A DNA stretch of 64,000 bases from Megascapheus bottae (taxonomy: Eukaryota; Chordata; Mammalia; Rodentia; Geomyidae): positions 2,081,501 through 2,145,500 of the forward strand of contig JANJXV010000043.1 of NCBI GenBank assembly GCA_024803745.1, given 5' to 3'. Positions 37,076-50,163 of the stretch are shown piece by piece. Each line of letters starts with the position of its first letter. Position 1 is the stretch's first letter. The notes beneath the pieces were generated by a model, which saw only the letters and a program-made list of their open reading frames with translations, had not been told where the DNA came from and made no database searches. Made by a program: the position numbers and the translations under genes.

Positions 37076-38960
37076 ATTAACCCTAACCCTAACACTCACC
37101 CTCAACCTCACCCTAACCCTAAACCTAACCCTAACCCTAACCCTACCCTAGCCCTAACTCTAACCCTCAACCTAACCCTAAATCTCACCCTCACCCTAAC
37201 CCTCACTATAAGCGTAACAGTAATCCTAATCCTAAAGCTAACCCTAACACTAACCCTCACCATAATCCTCAGCCTCACCCTCACCCTAACCCTAACCCTA
37301 ACCCTCACACTCACTGTAAATCTAACGCTAACCCTAACCCTACCTATAACCCTCACCCTCAACGCAACCATAACCCTAATCCTAAACCTAAACCTAAACC
37401 AAATCCTAACCCTAACCCTAACCCTAACCCTAACCCTAAACCTAACCCTAAACCTAACCCTCACCCAAACCCTAACCTTAACCCGAACCATAACCCTAAG
37501 CCTATCCCAAATCCTAAACCTATATCTAGCCCAAACCCTAAACAAAACCATAATCCCAACCATAATCCTAACCCTAACCTTAAGGTTCCCTAAACTTAAC
37601 CCAAACCGTTAACACAAACCCTAAGCCTAACCCTAACCCTAACCCTCACCCTAAGCCTAACCGTCACCCTATCCCTCACCCTACCCCTAACCGTCACCCT
37701 CAACATAACCCAAATCCTAACCCTCACCCTAACCCTAATCCTAACCCTCACCCTAAACCTAACACTAACCTCACCGTCATCCGCACCGTAACCCTGAATG
37801 AAAACCTAACCCAAACCCTAACCCCCAACCTAACACTAACCCTCACCCTAATCCTAACCCTAACCCTAACTCTAATCCTCACCCTAACCTTCATCCTAAT
37901 CGTAACCCTAACCCTAACCCTAAGAATCAACTTAACCCTCACTGTCACCCTAAGCCTCAACCTCACCCTCAACTTCACCCTTACCCTCACCCTCAAACTC
38001 AACCTAACCATAACCCTAAACCTAACCCTCACCTTAACCCTCACTCTAACCCTAACCGAAACCCTAACCCTAAACCTAAACCTCACCCTAAACATCACCC
38101 TAACCCTAACACTTAACCTAACCTTAACGCTCACACTAACACTCACCACCAACCTCATCCTCACCCTTACCCTAATCCCAAACCTAAGCCTTAACCTATC
38201 CCAAAAGCTAACCCTAACACTAAACCTAATCCAAACCCTCACCCAAACCCTAACCCAACCATAACCCAAACACTAACCCTAACATAAACCTAAACCTAAC
38301 GCTAAACCTAAACCTAACCATAACCCTCACACTAACCCTTCCTCTAACCCTAACCCTAACCCTAAAACACTCACCCTAACCCTCTAACCCTAACCGTAAC
38401 CCAAACACTAACCTTCACCCTCACCCTCACCCTCACCATAACCCTCACTCTCACCCTAGCCCTAAACCTAATCCTAAACCTAACCTTCAACCTAACCCTC
38501 ACGCTCACCCTCACCCTAACCCTAACCCTAACTCTAAGGGTCCCTAAATCTAACCATTACCCTTAACCCAAACCCTCACCATAATCCTAACCCTAACCCT
38601 AACTCTAATGCAAACCCTAACTGTAACCGTAACCCTAACCCTAACGATCACCAAAACCCTAAACCTAACTGTAACCCTTACCCTAACCCTAACCCTAATG
38701 CTAACTCTCAACCCAAACTTCACGCTAGCCCTAACACTAACCATAACCCTAATCCTCACATTCAATCATCATAACACTAGCCATCACCCTTCCCCTCACA
38801 CTCACCCTAACCCTAAACCTAACCCCAACCCAAACCCTAATCCTAACACTAAACATAACCCTAACCGTAACCATAACCATAACCCTACTGCAAACCCTAA
38901 ACCTAGTCCTAGCCCTAAACCTAAACATAACCCTAACCCTATCCCTACTCCTAACCCTAA

Positions 38961-39098
38961 CCGTAGAGGTCCCTAAACCTAACCCTAACCCTTAACCTAC
39001 ACCCTAGCCCTAACCATAAACCTAACCCCAACCCTAACCATAAACATAACCCCTCAGTCCTAAATCTAACTCTAACCCTAAACCTAAGGATCCCTAAA
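38961..39098. repeat. Double punctuation cassette 7
   Basis: CGTAGAGGTCCCTAAACC at about 38961 and CCTAAGGATCCCTAAACC at about 39083, 122 bp apart, with CCCTTAACC and ATAACCCCTCAGTCC between. Confidence 0.7.
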
Positions 39099-39240
39099 CC
39101 TAACCCTAAAACTAACCCTCACTCTAACCCCCAACCTAACCATAACCCTAACCCTCACCCTCAACCTCACCCTATCCTAACCCTAATCCACAACTTAACC
39201 CTCACCCTCACCCTAAACTTCACCCTAAACCTAATGCTAA

Positions 39241-39286
39241 CCCTAACCCTAACCCTAACCCTAACCCTAACCCTAACCCTAACCCT
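39241..39286. repeat. Longest perfect CCCTAA run noticed
   Basis: About eight CCCTAA units in a row without a change. Other perfect runs in the window that I noticed are shorter. Confidence 0.8.
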
Positions 39287-40108
39287 AGCACAAACCCTAA
39301 ACGTCACCCTAACCCTAACCTAACCCTAACACTAACCCTCACCCTAACCCTAACCCTAACCATAACCCTAACCCTCACCCCAATCCTTATCCTAACCCTA
39401 ACCCTAAGCCTAAACCTACCCCTCACCCTAACCTTCAACCTCACCCTCACCCTAACCATAACCCTAACCCTCACACTAACCATCACTCTCAACCTCACCC
39501 TAACTCTAACCCTAATTGTAACCCTAACCAAAACCCTAACCCGAACCCGAACAATAAACCTCAGCATAAACCTAACCCTCGCCCTAACCCTAACACTAAC
39601 CATAACCCTAATCATCACCCTAACCATCATCCATATCCTCACCCTAATTCTAACCCTAAACCTAACCCTCACACTCAACCTCACCCTAAGCCTCACCCTC
39701 ACCCTCACCCTAACCCTCACTCTCACCCTCACCCTAACCCTAACCCTTACACTCACCCTAAACCTTAATCTAATTCTCACGGTAACCCGAACCCTAACCC
39801 GAACCGTCACCCAAATCCTTATCCTAATCCTAACCCTAACCCTAAACCTAACCCTAACCCAACCCTATTCCTCACCCTCACCCTAATCTTAACCCTAACC
39901 CTAACCCTCACTCTCACCCTAACCCTAATCCTAACCCTAACACTAACACTAACACTAACCCTCACCCTAACCCTCACCATAAACCTCACCTTAAAATTAA
40001 CCCTAACCCAAACCTTAACCCTAACTCTAATCCTACACTAAATCCTAAACCTAGCCCTAACCCTAACCCTTATATATCCCTAATCCTGACCCTAATCCTA
40101 ACCCTAAC

Positions 40109-40246
40109 CGTAAGGTTCCCTAAACCTAACCCTAACTGTTAACCAAAACCCTAAACCTAACCATAAACGTAACCCTAATCATAACCCTATACATACCCCC
40201 TAACCCTTAACCCAAACCCTAACCCTAACCATAAGGGTCCCTAAAC
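40109..40246. repeat. Double punctuation cassette 8
   Basis: CGTAAGGTTCCCTAAACC at 40109 and CATAAGGGTCCCTAAACC at 40230, 121 bp apart, with CTGTTAACC and ACATACCCCCTAACCC between. Confidence 0.7.
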
Positions 40247-43200
40247 CAAACCCTAACCCTAACCTTCACCTTAACCCTAACCTTATCTCAAACCCTAACC
40301 CTAACTCTCACCCTCACCCTCAACCTAACCCTAACCCTAACCCTGACCCTAAACCAAACCCTAACCCTAACCCTAACCCTCACTCAAACCCTAATCCTAA
40401 CCCTTACCCTTGCCCTAACCATAACCCTAATCCTTACCCTTAACCTCACCCTCACCCTAACCCTAACCTTCACCCTCACCCTCACCCTCACCGTAACCCT
40501 AACACTAACCCTAACACAAACACTAACCCTAAAACTAAACCTAACCCTAAACCTAACCCTAAACCTAACACTAACCCAAAAGTTAACCCTTACCCTAAAC
40601 CTAACCCTAACCCTAACACTCACACTCACCCTCACCCTAACCCCTAATCCACACCCTAACCTTAACCCTAACCCAAATTTTAACCCTAACCCTAACCCTA
40701 ACCGTATTCAAATTTTAACCTAGGCCTAGCCCTACCCCAAAACATAACCGCTAACTCCTAACCCAAACCCAAACCCTTACCTTAAGGGTCGCTAAACCTA
40801 AACCAACCCTAATTGTTAACCCTAAACCTAACCCTCAACCTAACCCTCACCCTCACCCTCACCCTAACCCTCACCCTAAGCCTAAATATAACCCTCACCC
40901 TAAAACTAACCCAAACACCAGCCCTCACCATAACCCTCACCATAACCATAAACCTAACCCTAACACTAACACTAACCCTCATTCTCACCCTCAACCTAAA
41001 CCGAACCCTAACCATAACCCTAACCCTATCCTCACCATCACCATAACCCTCACCCTAACCGTGACCCTAACTCTTAACCCAATCTTAAATCTCACCATAA
41101 CCATAAGCCTAACCCTCACCCTAACCCTCACCCTCTAGCTCACCCTAACCCTAAACCTAACCCTAGCACAAACCCTAAATGTCACCCTAACCCTAACCTA
41201 ACCCAAACACTAACCCTCACCCTAGCCCTCACCCTAACCCTTACCCTAACCATAACCTAACCCTAACCCTCACCTAACCCTAACCCTAATCCTCACCCGA
41301 ACACTAACCCTGACCATCACCCTAAACCTCACCCTCACCCTAAACCTAACCCTCATCCTCATCCTAATTCTAACCCTAACCCTCAACCAAACTCTAACAC
41401 TAACACAAACACTCACCCTAACACTACTCTAACATTAACCCTACTCCTATCCCTAACCCAAACCCCAACCCTAACACTAACCCTAAACCTCACTCTCACC
41501 CTCACCCTCAACTTATCGCTAACCCTAACCCTAACCCTAACCCTAACCCTCCCCCTCACCCTAACCCTCAACCTCTCCCTCAACCTAATCCTAACCCTAA
41601 CCCTAAACCAAACCCTAACCTTAAACCTAACCCTAAACCTAACTCTCACACAAACCCTAATCCTAACCCAAACCCTTAGCCTAACTCTAACCCTTAACCT
41701 CAACCTAATCCTCACCCTAACCGTAACCATAAACGTAACCCTAACCATCAACCTCACCCTCAACATAACCCTAACATGCACCCTCACCCTTACCCTCACC
41801 GTAACCCAAGTGCTAACCCTAACCCTAACCCAAACCCTTACCTAAAACTAAACCTAACCCTAACCCTAACCCAAACCCTAAACCTTTACCTAAACCTAAC
41901 CCTCACCCTCACCCTAACCCTCACCCTAACCCTAACTTTAACCCTAACCCTAACTCTATCACTCACAGTCACACTCACACTCACTGTAACCCTCACTCTA
42001 ACCCTAATCCTAACCCTAACCCTAACCCTCACCCTCAACTTTACCCTCACCCTCACCCTCAACCTAACCCTCAATCTCACCCTAACCCTAACCGTAATCC
42101 TAATCCTAACCCTCACCCTAACCCTAACACTAACCCTAACCATAACCCTAACCATAATCCTAACCTTAACCCTAATCCAAATCCTAAACCTAGCCCTAGC
42201 CGTAACACTAAACATAACGCTAACCCTAACCCTAATCTTAACCCTAACCATAATGGTCCCTAAACCTAACCTTAACCGTTAACCCAAACCCTAACATTAA
42301 CCATAAACATAACCCTAACCCTAACCCCCACCCTGACCGTAACCCTCACCCTAACACTGTCCTTAGCCCTAAACCAAATCCAAAATATCACCCTAACCGT
42401 AACCCTAAACCTCACCCTAATCTTCACCCTCAAGTTCACTCTAACCCTAAAGCTAACCCTAACCCTAACCCAAACCTTAAACCTCACCCTAACCCTAACC
42501 CTAAACCTAACATTAACCCTCACCCTAGTCCTAAACCTAACCATAAACCTAACAGTCACCCTAAACGAACACAAATTCTCACCCTTACCCTCAACCTCAC
42601 GATAACCCTAAACCTCACCCTAACCCTAACACTCACCCTAAACCTCAATCTAATCCTAACCCTCACCCTAATCCTAACCGTAACCCTAAACCTCATCCTC
42701 ACCTTAACCCAAATCCTAACCCTAACCCTAACTCTAATCTTCACCCTAAAACTCACCCTAACCCTTACCTGAAGCCTAACCCTAAACCTAAACCTCACCC
42801 TAACCCTCACTCAAAAACTAAACCTAACTGTAACTCTACCCCTACCCCTAACCCTAACCCTCATCCTCACCCTAACCCTCAAACTCACCCTCACCTTACC
42901 CCAAACCTAACCCTAACCCTAGCCCTAAACCAAACCCTAACCACAACCCTATCCCTAACCCTCACTCAAACCGTAATCCTAACCCTAACCCTAACCCTTA
43001 CCCTCAACCAAACCGTCACCCTAACCATAACCATAAATGTAACCCTATCCCTCAACTTCACACTTGCCCTAACTCTAAACTTCACCCTCACCCTCAGCCT
43101 CTCAGTAACCCTAACCCTAACCCAAACACTAACCCAAAAACTAAACCTAACGCTAACCCTAAAGCTAACACTAACGTAAAACCTAACCCTTACCCAACCA

Positions 43201-43392
43201 TAACCCTAACACTCACCCTCACCCTAACCCTAATCCTAAGCCTCACACTCACCCTTACCTAAACTTAACCCTCACTCTAATCCTAAACCTAACCCAAACT
43301 TTAACTCTAACCCTAACCCTATTCAAATCATAAATATAGCCCTAGCCCTAAACCTAAACATAAACGAAATCCTAACCCTAATCCTAAGCTAA

Positions 43393-43528
43393 CCATAGGG
43401 TCCCTAAACCTAACTTAACCTTTAACCCAAACCCTAAACCTAACCACAAACCTAACCCTAACCCCAACCATAAATATAAACCCTAACTCCTAACCCAAAC
43501 CTTAACCATATATTTAAGGGTTCCTAAA
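43393..43528. repeat. Double punctuation cassette 9
   Basis: CATAGGGTCCCTAAACC at 43393 and TTTAAGGGTTCCTAAACC at 43513, 120 bp apart, with CCTTTAACCC and ATATAAACCCTAACTCC between. Confidence 0.7.
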
Positions 43529-44678
43529 CCTAACCCTAACCCTAAACCTCACCCTAACCATCAACCTAACCCTAACCCTAACCCTCAACCTAACCCTCAC
43601 CTAACCCTCACCCGAAGAATAAACATAACCCTAACCCTAAATCTAACCCTATCACTAACCCTCACCATAACCCTCACCCTAACCCTAAACCTAACTCTCA
43701 ACCTCACCCTCAACCTAAACTGAACCGTAAACCTAACCCAAACCCTAACCCTCACCCTAACCGTAACCCTCACCATAACCCTACCCTAACCCTAAACCAA
43801 ATCCTAAATCTCACCCTAAACGTAACCCTAACCCTCACCCAAACCTTCACCCTCAACCTAACCCTAACCCTAAACCTAACTCTATCCCTAACCCAAACAC
43901 TAAACCCACCCTAACCCTTACACTGAAACAAACACTAACCCTCACCCTAATGCTAACCCTATTCCTAAACCTAACCCTCACCCTAACTTGAACACTAACT
44001 CTCATCCTAAACCACACCCCAACCCTAACACTAAACCTAACCCTAAACCTAAACATCACCCTAACCCTCACCCTAAAACTAAACCTAACTCTAACTCTAA
44101 CACTAACCCTAAAGCTAACCCTAACCCTCATTCTCACCCTAACACTCAAATTCACCCTCACCCTAACCCAAATGCTAACCCTAACCATAACCCTAAATCA
44201 TCCCTAACCCCAACCATAAACTTACCCTCACTCAAACCCTAATCCTAAACCTAACCCTTACCCTAAACCTAACCCTAACCCTTACCCTAAACCTAACCCT
44301 CAACTTAACCTAACCATAAACGTAAACCTAATCCTCAACCTCACCCTCACGCTAACCTTAACCTTCACTCTCACCCTCACTGTCACCCTAACCCTAACCC
44401 TAACCCTAACCCAAACCCTAACCCTAAAACTAAACCTAACCCTAACCCTAACCCAAGCCCTAAACCTTACCCTAACCCTAACCGTAAACCTCACCTTCAC
44501 CCTAACCCTAACTCTGACCCTCACACTCACCCTCACCCTAACCCTAACCCTCACCATTACCCTAACACTAACCCAAACTTTAACCTTAACACTAACCCTA
44601 ACCCTATTCAAATTCTAAACCTAGTCCTAGCCCTAACCCTAAATATAACCATAACCATAACCCTAATCCTAACCTAAC

Positions 44679-44816
44679 CGTAAGGGTCCCTAAATCTAAC
44701 CCTATCCGTTAACCCAATCCGAAACCCTAAACATAAACTTAACCCTAACCCTAACCCTTAATACAACCCTTAACTCCTAAACCAAACCCTTACCCTAACC
44801 TTAACGGTCCCTAAAC
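44679..44816. repeat. Double punctuation cassette 10
   Basis: CGTAAGGGTCCCTAAATC at 44679 and CTTAACGGTCCCTAAACC at about 44800, 121 bp apart, with CCGTTAACCC and ATACAACCCTTAACTCC between. This is the last double cassette in the window. A CTAG block preceded by ATTCAAATTC lies just upstream at about 44607. Confidence 0.7.
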
Positions 44817-47800
44817 CTAAACCTTAACCTAATCCTCACCTCACCCTAACCCTCACCCTAAGCCTAAACATAAACCTAACCTTAAAACTAACCCTAACAC
44901 TAACCCTCAACATAACCCTCACCCTAAACCTCACCCTCACCCTCACCCTAAACCTAAACAGAATCCTAACCCTAATCCTTATCCTAACCCTCACCCTCAC
45001 TGTAACCCTCAATGTAACCCTGACCATAACCCTTAACCAAATCTTAAATCTCACCCTAACCCTAACCATACCCTCACTCTAACCCTCACCATCACCCTAA
45101 CCCTAGCCCTCAACCTCACACTAACCCTAAAGCTCACTCTCAACCAAACCCTAACCCTAATCCTATCCCTCACCCTAACCCTCACTCTAACCCTAACCCT
45201 AACCCTATCCCTAAACCAAACCTTAATCCTAACCCTAAACTAGACCCTAACCCTAACAATAAACATCACGCTCATCCTCACCCTCACCCTAACCCTCAGC
45301 CTCACACTAACCCTAACCCACACCCTCACCCAAACCCTAACTCTAACCCTAAGCCAAACCCTAACCCTAACCCTAACCCTAACCCCAAACTTAACCCTAA
45401 ACCTAATCCTCACCCTCACCCTCACCCTAACCCTAATCCTAACACTCACCCTCACCCTAGCCCTCACCCTCAACCTCACCCTAACCCCAAACCTAACCCT
45501 AATCCTAACCCTAAACCAAAACCTAACCCTACCTCGAACTCTAACCCTCAACCAAACCCTAATACTAACTCTAACCCTGACCCTAACCTAACCATAACCC
45601 TTACCCTTACTCTCAACCTAACACTCACCCAAAACCTAACCATAATCATAACCCTAACCCAAAACCTCACCCTCACCCTAAACCTAACCGTCACCCTCAC
45701 TCTCACCCTCACTATAACCCTAACACAAAACCTAACCCTAACACTAAACCTAACCCTAAACTTAACCCTAAACCTAACCCTAACCCAAACCCTACCCGTT
45801 ACCCTAAACCTAACCCTAACCCTCACCCTCACCTTCACCCTCACCCTCATTCTAACCCTCCCCTAACCCTAACCCTAACGCTCACACTCACTCTAACCCT
45901 CACTCTAAACCTAACCTTAATCCTAAACCTAACACTCACACTCACACTTACCCTCACCCTCACACTCAGCCTAACCCTCCCTATCACCCTAACCCTAAAT
46001 CTAACCCTAATCCTAATCCTAACCCTAAACTAAATCCTAACCCTCATCCTAAACATAACCCTAACCCTCTCCCTAACCCTCAATCCCATTCTCACCCTAT
46101 CCTTAACCCTAACACTAACTCTAACCCTAACCCAAACCCTTAGCCTCACCCTAACCCTAACCCTACACTAACCCTCACTCTAACCCTTACCCTAACCATC
46201 ACCTTAACCCTAACCCTAACCCAAACCCTAACTCTTACCCTAACCCTAACCCTAACTCTCACCCTCACCCTCAACCTTACCCTAAGCCTAACCCTAACCC
46301 TAACCCTAACCCTAACACTCACCCTCACCCTCAACCTCACCCTAACCCTAAACCTAACCCTAAACCTATACCAAACCCTAACCCTAACCCTAACCCAACC
46401 CAAACACAAACCCTAACCCTGATCTTAAACCTCACACTCACCCTAACCCTCATCTAACCCTAAACTAACCCTAACCCTCATACTCACCCTACGTCTAACC
46501 CTCACACTCACCCTCACCCTAATTCTCACTCTCACCCTAACCCTAAACCTAAACCTTACCCTTACCCTAAACCAAATACTAAGCCTCATCCTAAAGATAA
46601 CCCTAACCCCCACCCTAACCCTCACCTTCATTCACACCCTAACCCTAACCTTAAACCTAAGACTAACTCTAAACCTAACCCAAACCCAAAGCCTCACCAG
46701 AACACTAATCCTAACCCTAAACCTAACCCAAACCCTCAGCCTCACACTAAGCCTTACCCTAACCATCACCCTAACCCTATACCTCACCCTAACCCTAACA
46801 CTAACACAAACCCTAATCCTTACTCTAACCCTAACCCTAACTCTCACCCTCATCCTCATCCTCACACTAAACGTAACCCTAACCCTAACCCTAACCCTCA
46901 CCCTCACCCTAACCCTCACAGTAACCCTACCCCTGACACTAACCCTCAACCTCACCCTCACTCTAACCCTCAATCTCACCCTAATCCTCACCCCAACCTT
47001 AACCCTCACTTAAAACCTCATCCTAACCCTAACCCTAACACTCAGCCTAACTCTAAGCCTAACTTTAACCCTCACCCTAACCCTCACCCTGACCCTAAAC
47101 TTAACCCAAACCCTAAACCTAACCCTAACCCTAACCCAAACCCTAACCCTCAACCAAACCCTAAACCTAATGCTCACACTAACTCTAACCCTAAGCCTAA
47201 CCCTAACACTAACCCTAACCCTCACTGTAACCCTCACGCTCAACCTAATCCTCACCCTCACACTCACACTCACACTCACACTCACACTAACCCACACTCT
47301 CAACATCTTCGTAACCCTAACCCTAAACTTCACCCTAACCCTAAATTTAACACTTACCCTCACACTAACCCTCACCTTCAACCTCACCCTCACCCTAACC
47401 CTAACCTTCACCCTCACCCTAAACCCCATTCTAACACTAACTGTCACCCTAAACCTAACCCTAACCCTATACCTCACCCTGACCCTATCCCTAACCCTAA
47501 CCCTAAGCCTAAACCTAACCCCAACCCTAACCCTAACCCTAACCTTAACACTAACCCTAACCCTCACATTAACTCTAACCCTAACCCTAACCCTAACTCT
47601 AACTCTAAACCTAACCCTGAACCATAACCTTACCCTAACCCTAAAACTAATCCTAACCCTCACACCAACCCCAACCCTAACCCTAAACCTCACTCTCACC
47701 CTCAGCCTAATGCTAACCCTAAACCTAACCCTAATGCAAACCCAAAATCTAACCCTAACCCTCACCAAAACCCTAACCCTAATTCTAAACCTTACCCTAA

Positions 47801-50163
47801 CCATGACCTTAACCCTAACCCTCACCCTAAACCTAACCCTAACACTATCCCTTTCCCTCACCCTCAACCTAACCCTGTCACCCTCACCCTCAGCCTCCCC
47901 CTCCCCCTAACCCTAAACCTAACCCTAAAACAAAAGCTAACCCTAACACTACACCTAACCCTAACCCTAATCCTATCACTAACCCAAAACCTAACACTAA
48001 TCCTAACCCTAACCCTAACCCTACCCCTAACCCTCATCCTCACTCTCACCCTCACCCTAACTCTAATCCTAACCCCAACCCTTACGCTCACCCTCACCCT
48101 AACCCTCACCCTCACCCAAATCGTAACCCCAAACCTAAACCTAACCCTAACCCTAAACCAACCCTAACACTAACTCTAAACCTAACCCTAACCCTCACCC
48201 AAACACTAATACTAACCCTAACCCTTACCCCAACCCTTACGCTCAACCTAACCCTCACCCGTACCCTAACCATAACCATAACCCTAAACCTCAACCTCAC
48301 CCTCACCCTAACCATAACCGATATCCTAACCGTCAACATCACCGTAACCCTAACCCTAATCCTAACCCAAACTCTATCACTAAAACTAAATCTAACCCAA
48401 CCTTAACCTTAACAATAAAACTTAACCCTTACCCTAACCCTAACCCTAACACTCACCCTTACCCTCACCCTCACACTAACCCTAATCCTAACCCTAAACC
48501 TAACCCTCACACTCACACTAACCCTAAACCTAACCCAAACCCTAATCGTCACTCTAACCTTTACCGTCACGCTAACCCTGAACCTAACCCTAACCCTAAG
48601 CCTAGCCCTAAAACTAACCCTAATCCTAACCCTCAACATAACCCTCACCCTAACCCTAACCCTAAACCAAACACTAACCCTTACCCTAACAATAACCCTC
48701 ACCCTCACCCTCACCCTCACCCAACCCCTACCCCTAACCCTAAACCTCACCCTAACCATAACCTTAACCCTAACCCTAACCCTAACCCTAACCATCAAGC
48801 GCACCCTCACCCCATTCCGAACCCTATCCCTAACCATAACCCTAACCCTCACCGTAACCCTAATCCTAACCCTAACCCTACACCAAATCCTAACTCTCAC
48901 CCTAACTATAACACTAACCCTTACTCTAACTCTCACCATCAACCTCACCCTAAACCTAACCCTAACCCTAAACCAAACCCTAAAACTCACCCTAACCCTA
49001 ACGCTAACACTAACACTAACACTCACCCTAAACCTCAGCCTTAACCTTACCCTAACCATAACCCTAACCCTAACCCTCAATCTAACCCTAACGCTAACCC
49101 TAAGGCTCAGCCTAAACCTAACCCTAACGCTCACCCTAACCCTCACCCTCACCCTAACACTAACCCTAACGCTCACCCTAACCCTCGCCCTCACCCAAAC
49201 CCTTTCCCTAACCCTTACCCTAAACCTCACTGTAACCCTAACTCTAACCCTCATCCTGACCCTCACAATAACCCTAACTGTAACCCTCACACTAACCCTC
49301 ACCCTAATGCTAACCTCACCTTACCCTAACCCTAAGCCTTAGCCTAACCCTAAAACTAAAACTAAACCTAACCCTGACCATAACCTTCACCATAACCCTA
49401 ACCTTAAACCTAACCCTCACGCTCACACTCACCCTAAACCTAACCCTAACCCTAACCCTACCTTAACACTCACCCTACCTTCACCCTAACGCTAAACTTA
49501 ACCCTAACCCAAATCCTAAACCTAGCCCTACTCCTAACCCTATACATAACCCTTACCCTAACCCTAACCCTAGTCCTAGTCCTATCCCTAACCATAAACC
49601 TAACCTTAACCCTAACCCTAACTGTAACCCTCACCATCACTATCACCCTAACCCTAACCCTAACCCTAACACTCACCCTCACCCAAACCTTCACCCTCAA
49701 CCTAACCCTCAGCCTCACAGTCACCCTAACCCTAACCATAACCATAACCTAACTCTAACCCTCACCCTCACCCTAAACCTCACTCTCACCCTCATACCAA
49801 CCCCAAACCTAACCCTAACCCTAACCCGAACCCTAATTCTAACCATAACCCTAACCCTCACCGAAACCCAAACCCTTATGCTAACCACAACCCTAAACCT
49901 GAACCTCACTCTAACTCTCACCCTAACCCTAAACCTAACCTTATCACTCACCCCACCCTCATCTCATCCTCATCCTCACACTAACCCTCACTCTCACCCT
50001 AACGCTCTCCCTAACCCTCACCCTAACTCTAACCATAACCCAAAACTTAACCCGAAACCTACCTTACCCCTAACCCCAAGCCTAACTCTAACCCAAATCC
50101 TAAACCTAGCCCTAGCTCTAACCCTAAACATAACCCTAAACATAACCCTAATCCTAACCTAAC
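44817..50163. repeat. CCCTAA array without punctuation sites
   Basis: About 5.3 kb of hexamer array rich in CCCTCA variants, in which I find no AGGGTCCCT-type site. A CTAG block is present only near its right end (about 49514), with CCTAGTCCTAGTCC at about 49569. The minus strand keeps Val-Arg frames open for 285 codons (47010-47867) and 297 codons (48409-49302). No gene is seen. Confidence 0.85.
47257..47288. repeat. CACACT microsatellite
   Basis: About five CACTCA units in a row inside the CCCTCA-rich array. This is a homogenised variant hexamer. Confidence 0.8.

Larger units (their letters stand above)
23429..44816. repeat. CCCTAA array with double punctuation cassettes
   Basis: The most regular part of the array. 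A full cassette reads, in order: an AAATCCTAAACCTAGCCC block (CTAG block, usually followed by CCTAAACATAACCC), about 60-90 bp of array, CCGTAAGGGTCCCTAAACC, then a CCGTTAACCCAAACCC block, then ATAACCCCTAACTCCTAAC, then TTAAGGGTCCCTAAACC. Single sites are at 23501-23515, 26304-26319, 30481-30496, 32573-32588, 35014-35030, 37579-37594, 38533-38548, 40781-40797 and 42249-42265. Double sites are listed as separate entries. CTAG blocks lie at about 23439, 26237, 26763, 28766, 30813, 32508, 34450, 35517, 36882, 37517, 38900, 40050, 40722, 42184, 43330 and 44618. No gene is seen. Confidence 0.85.
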
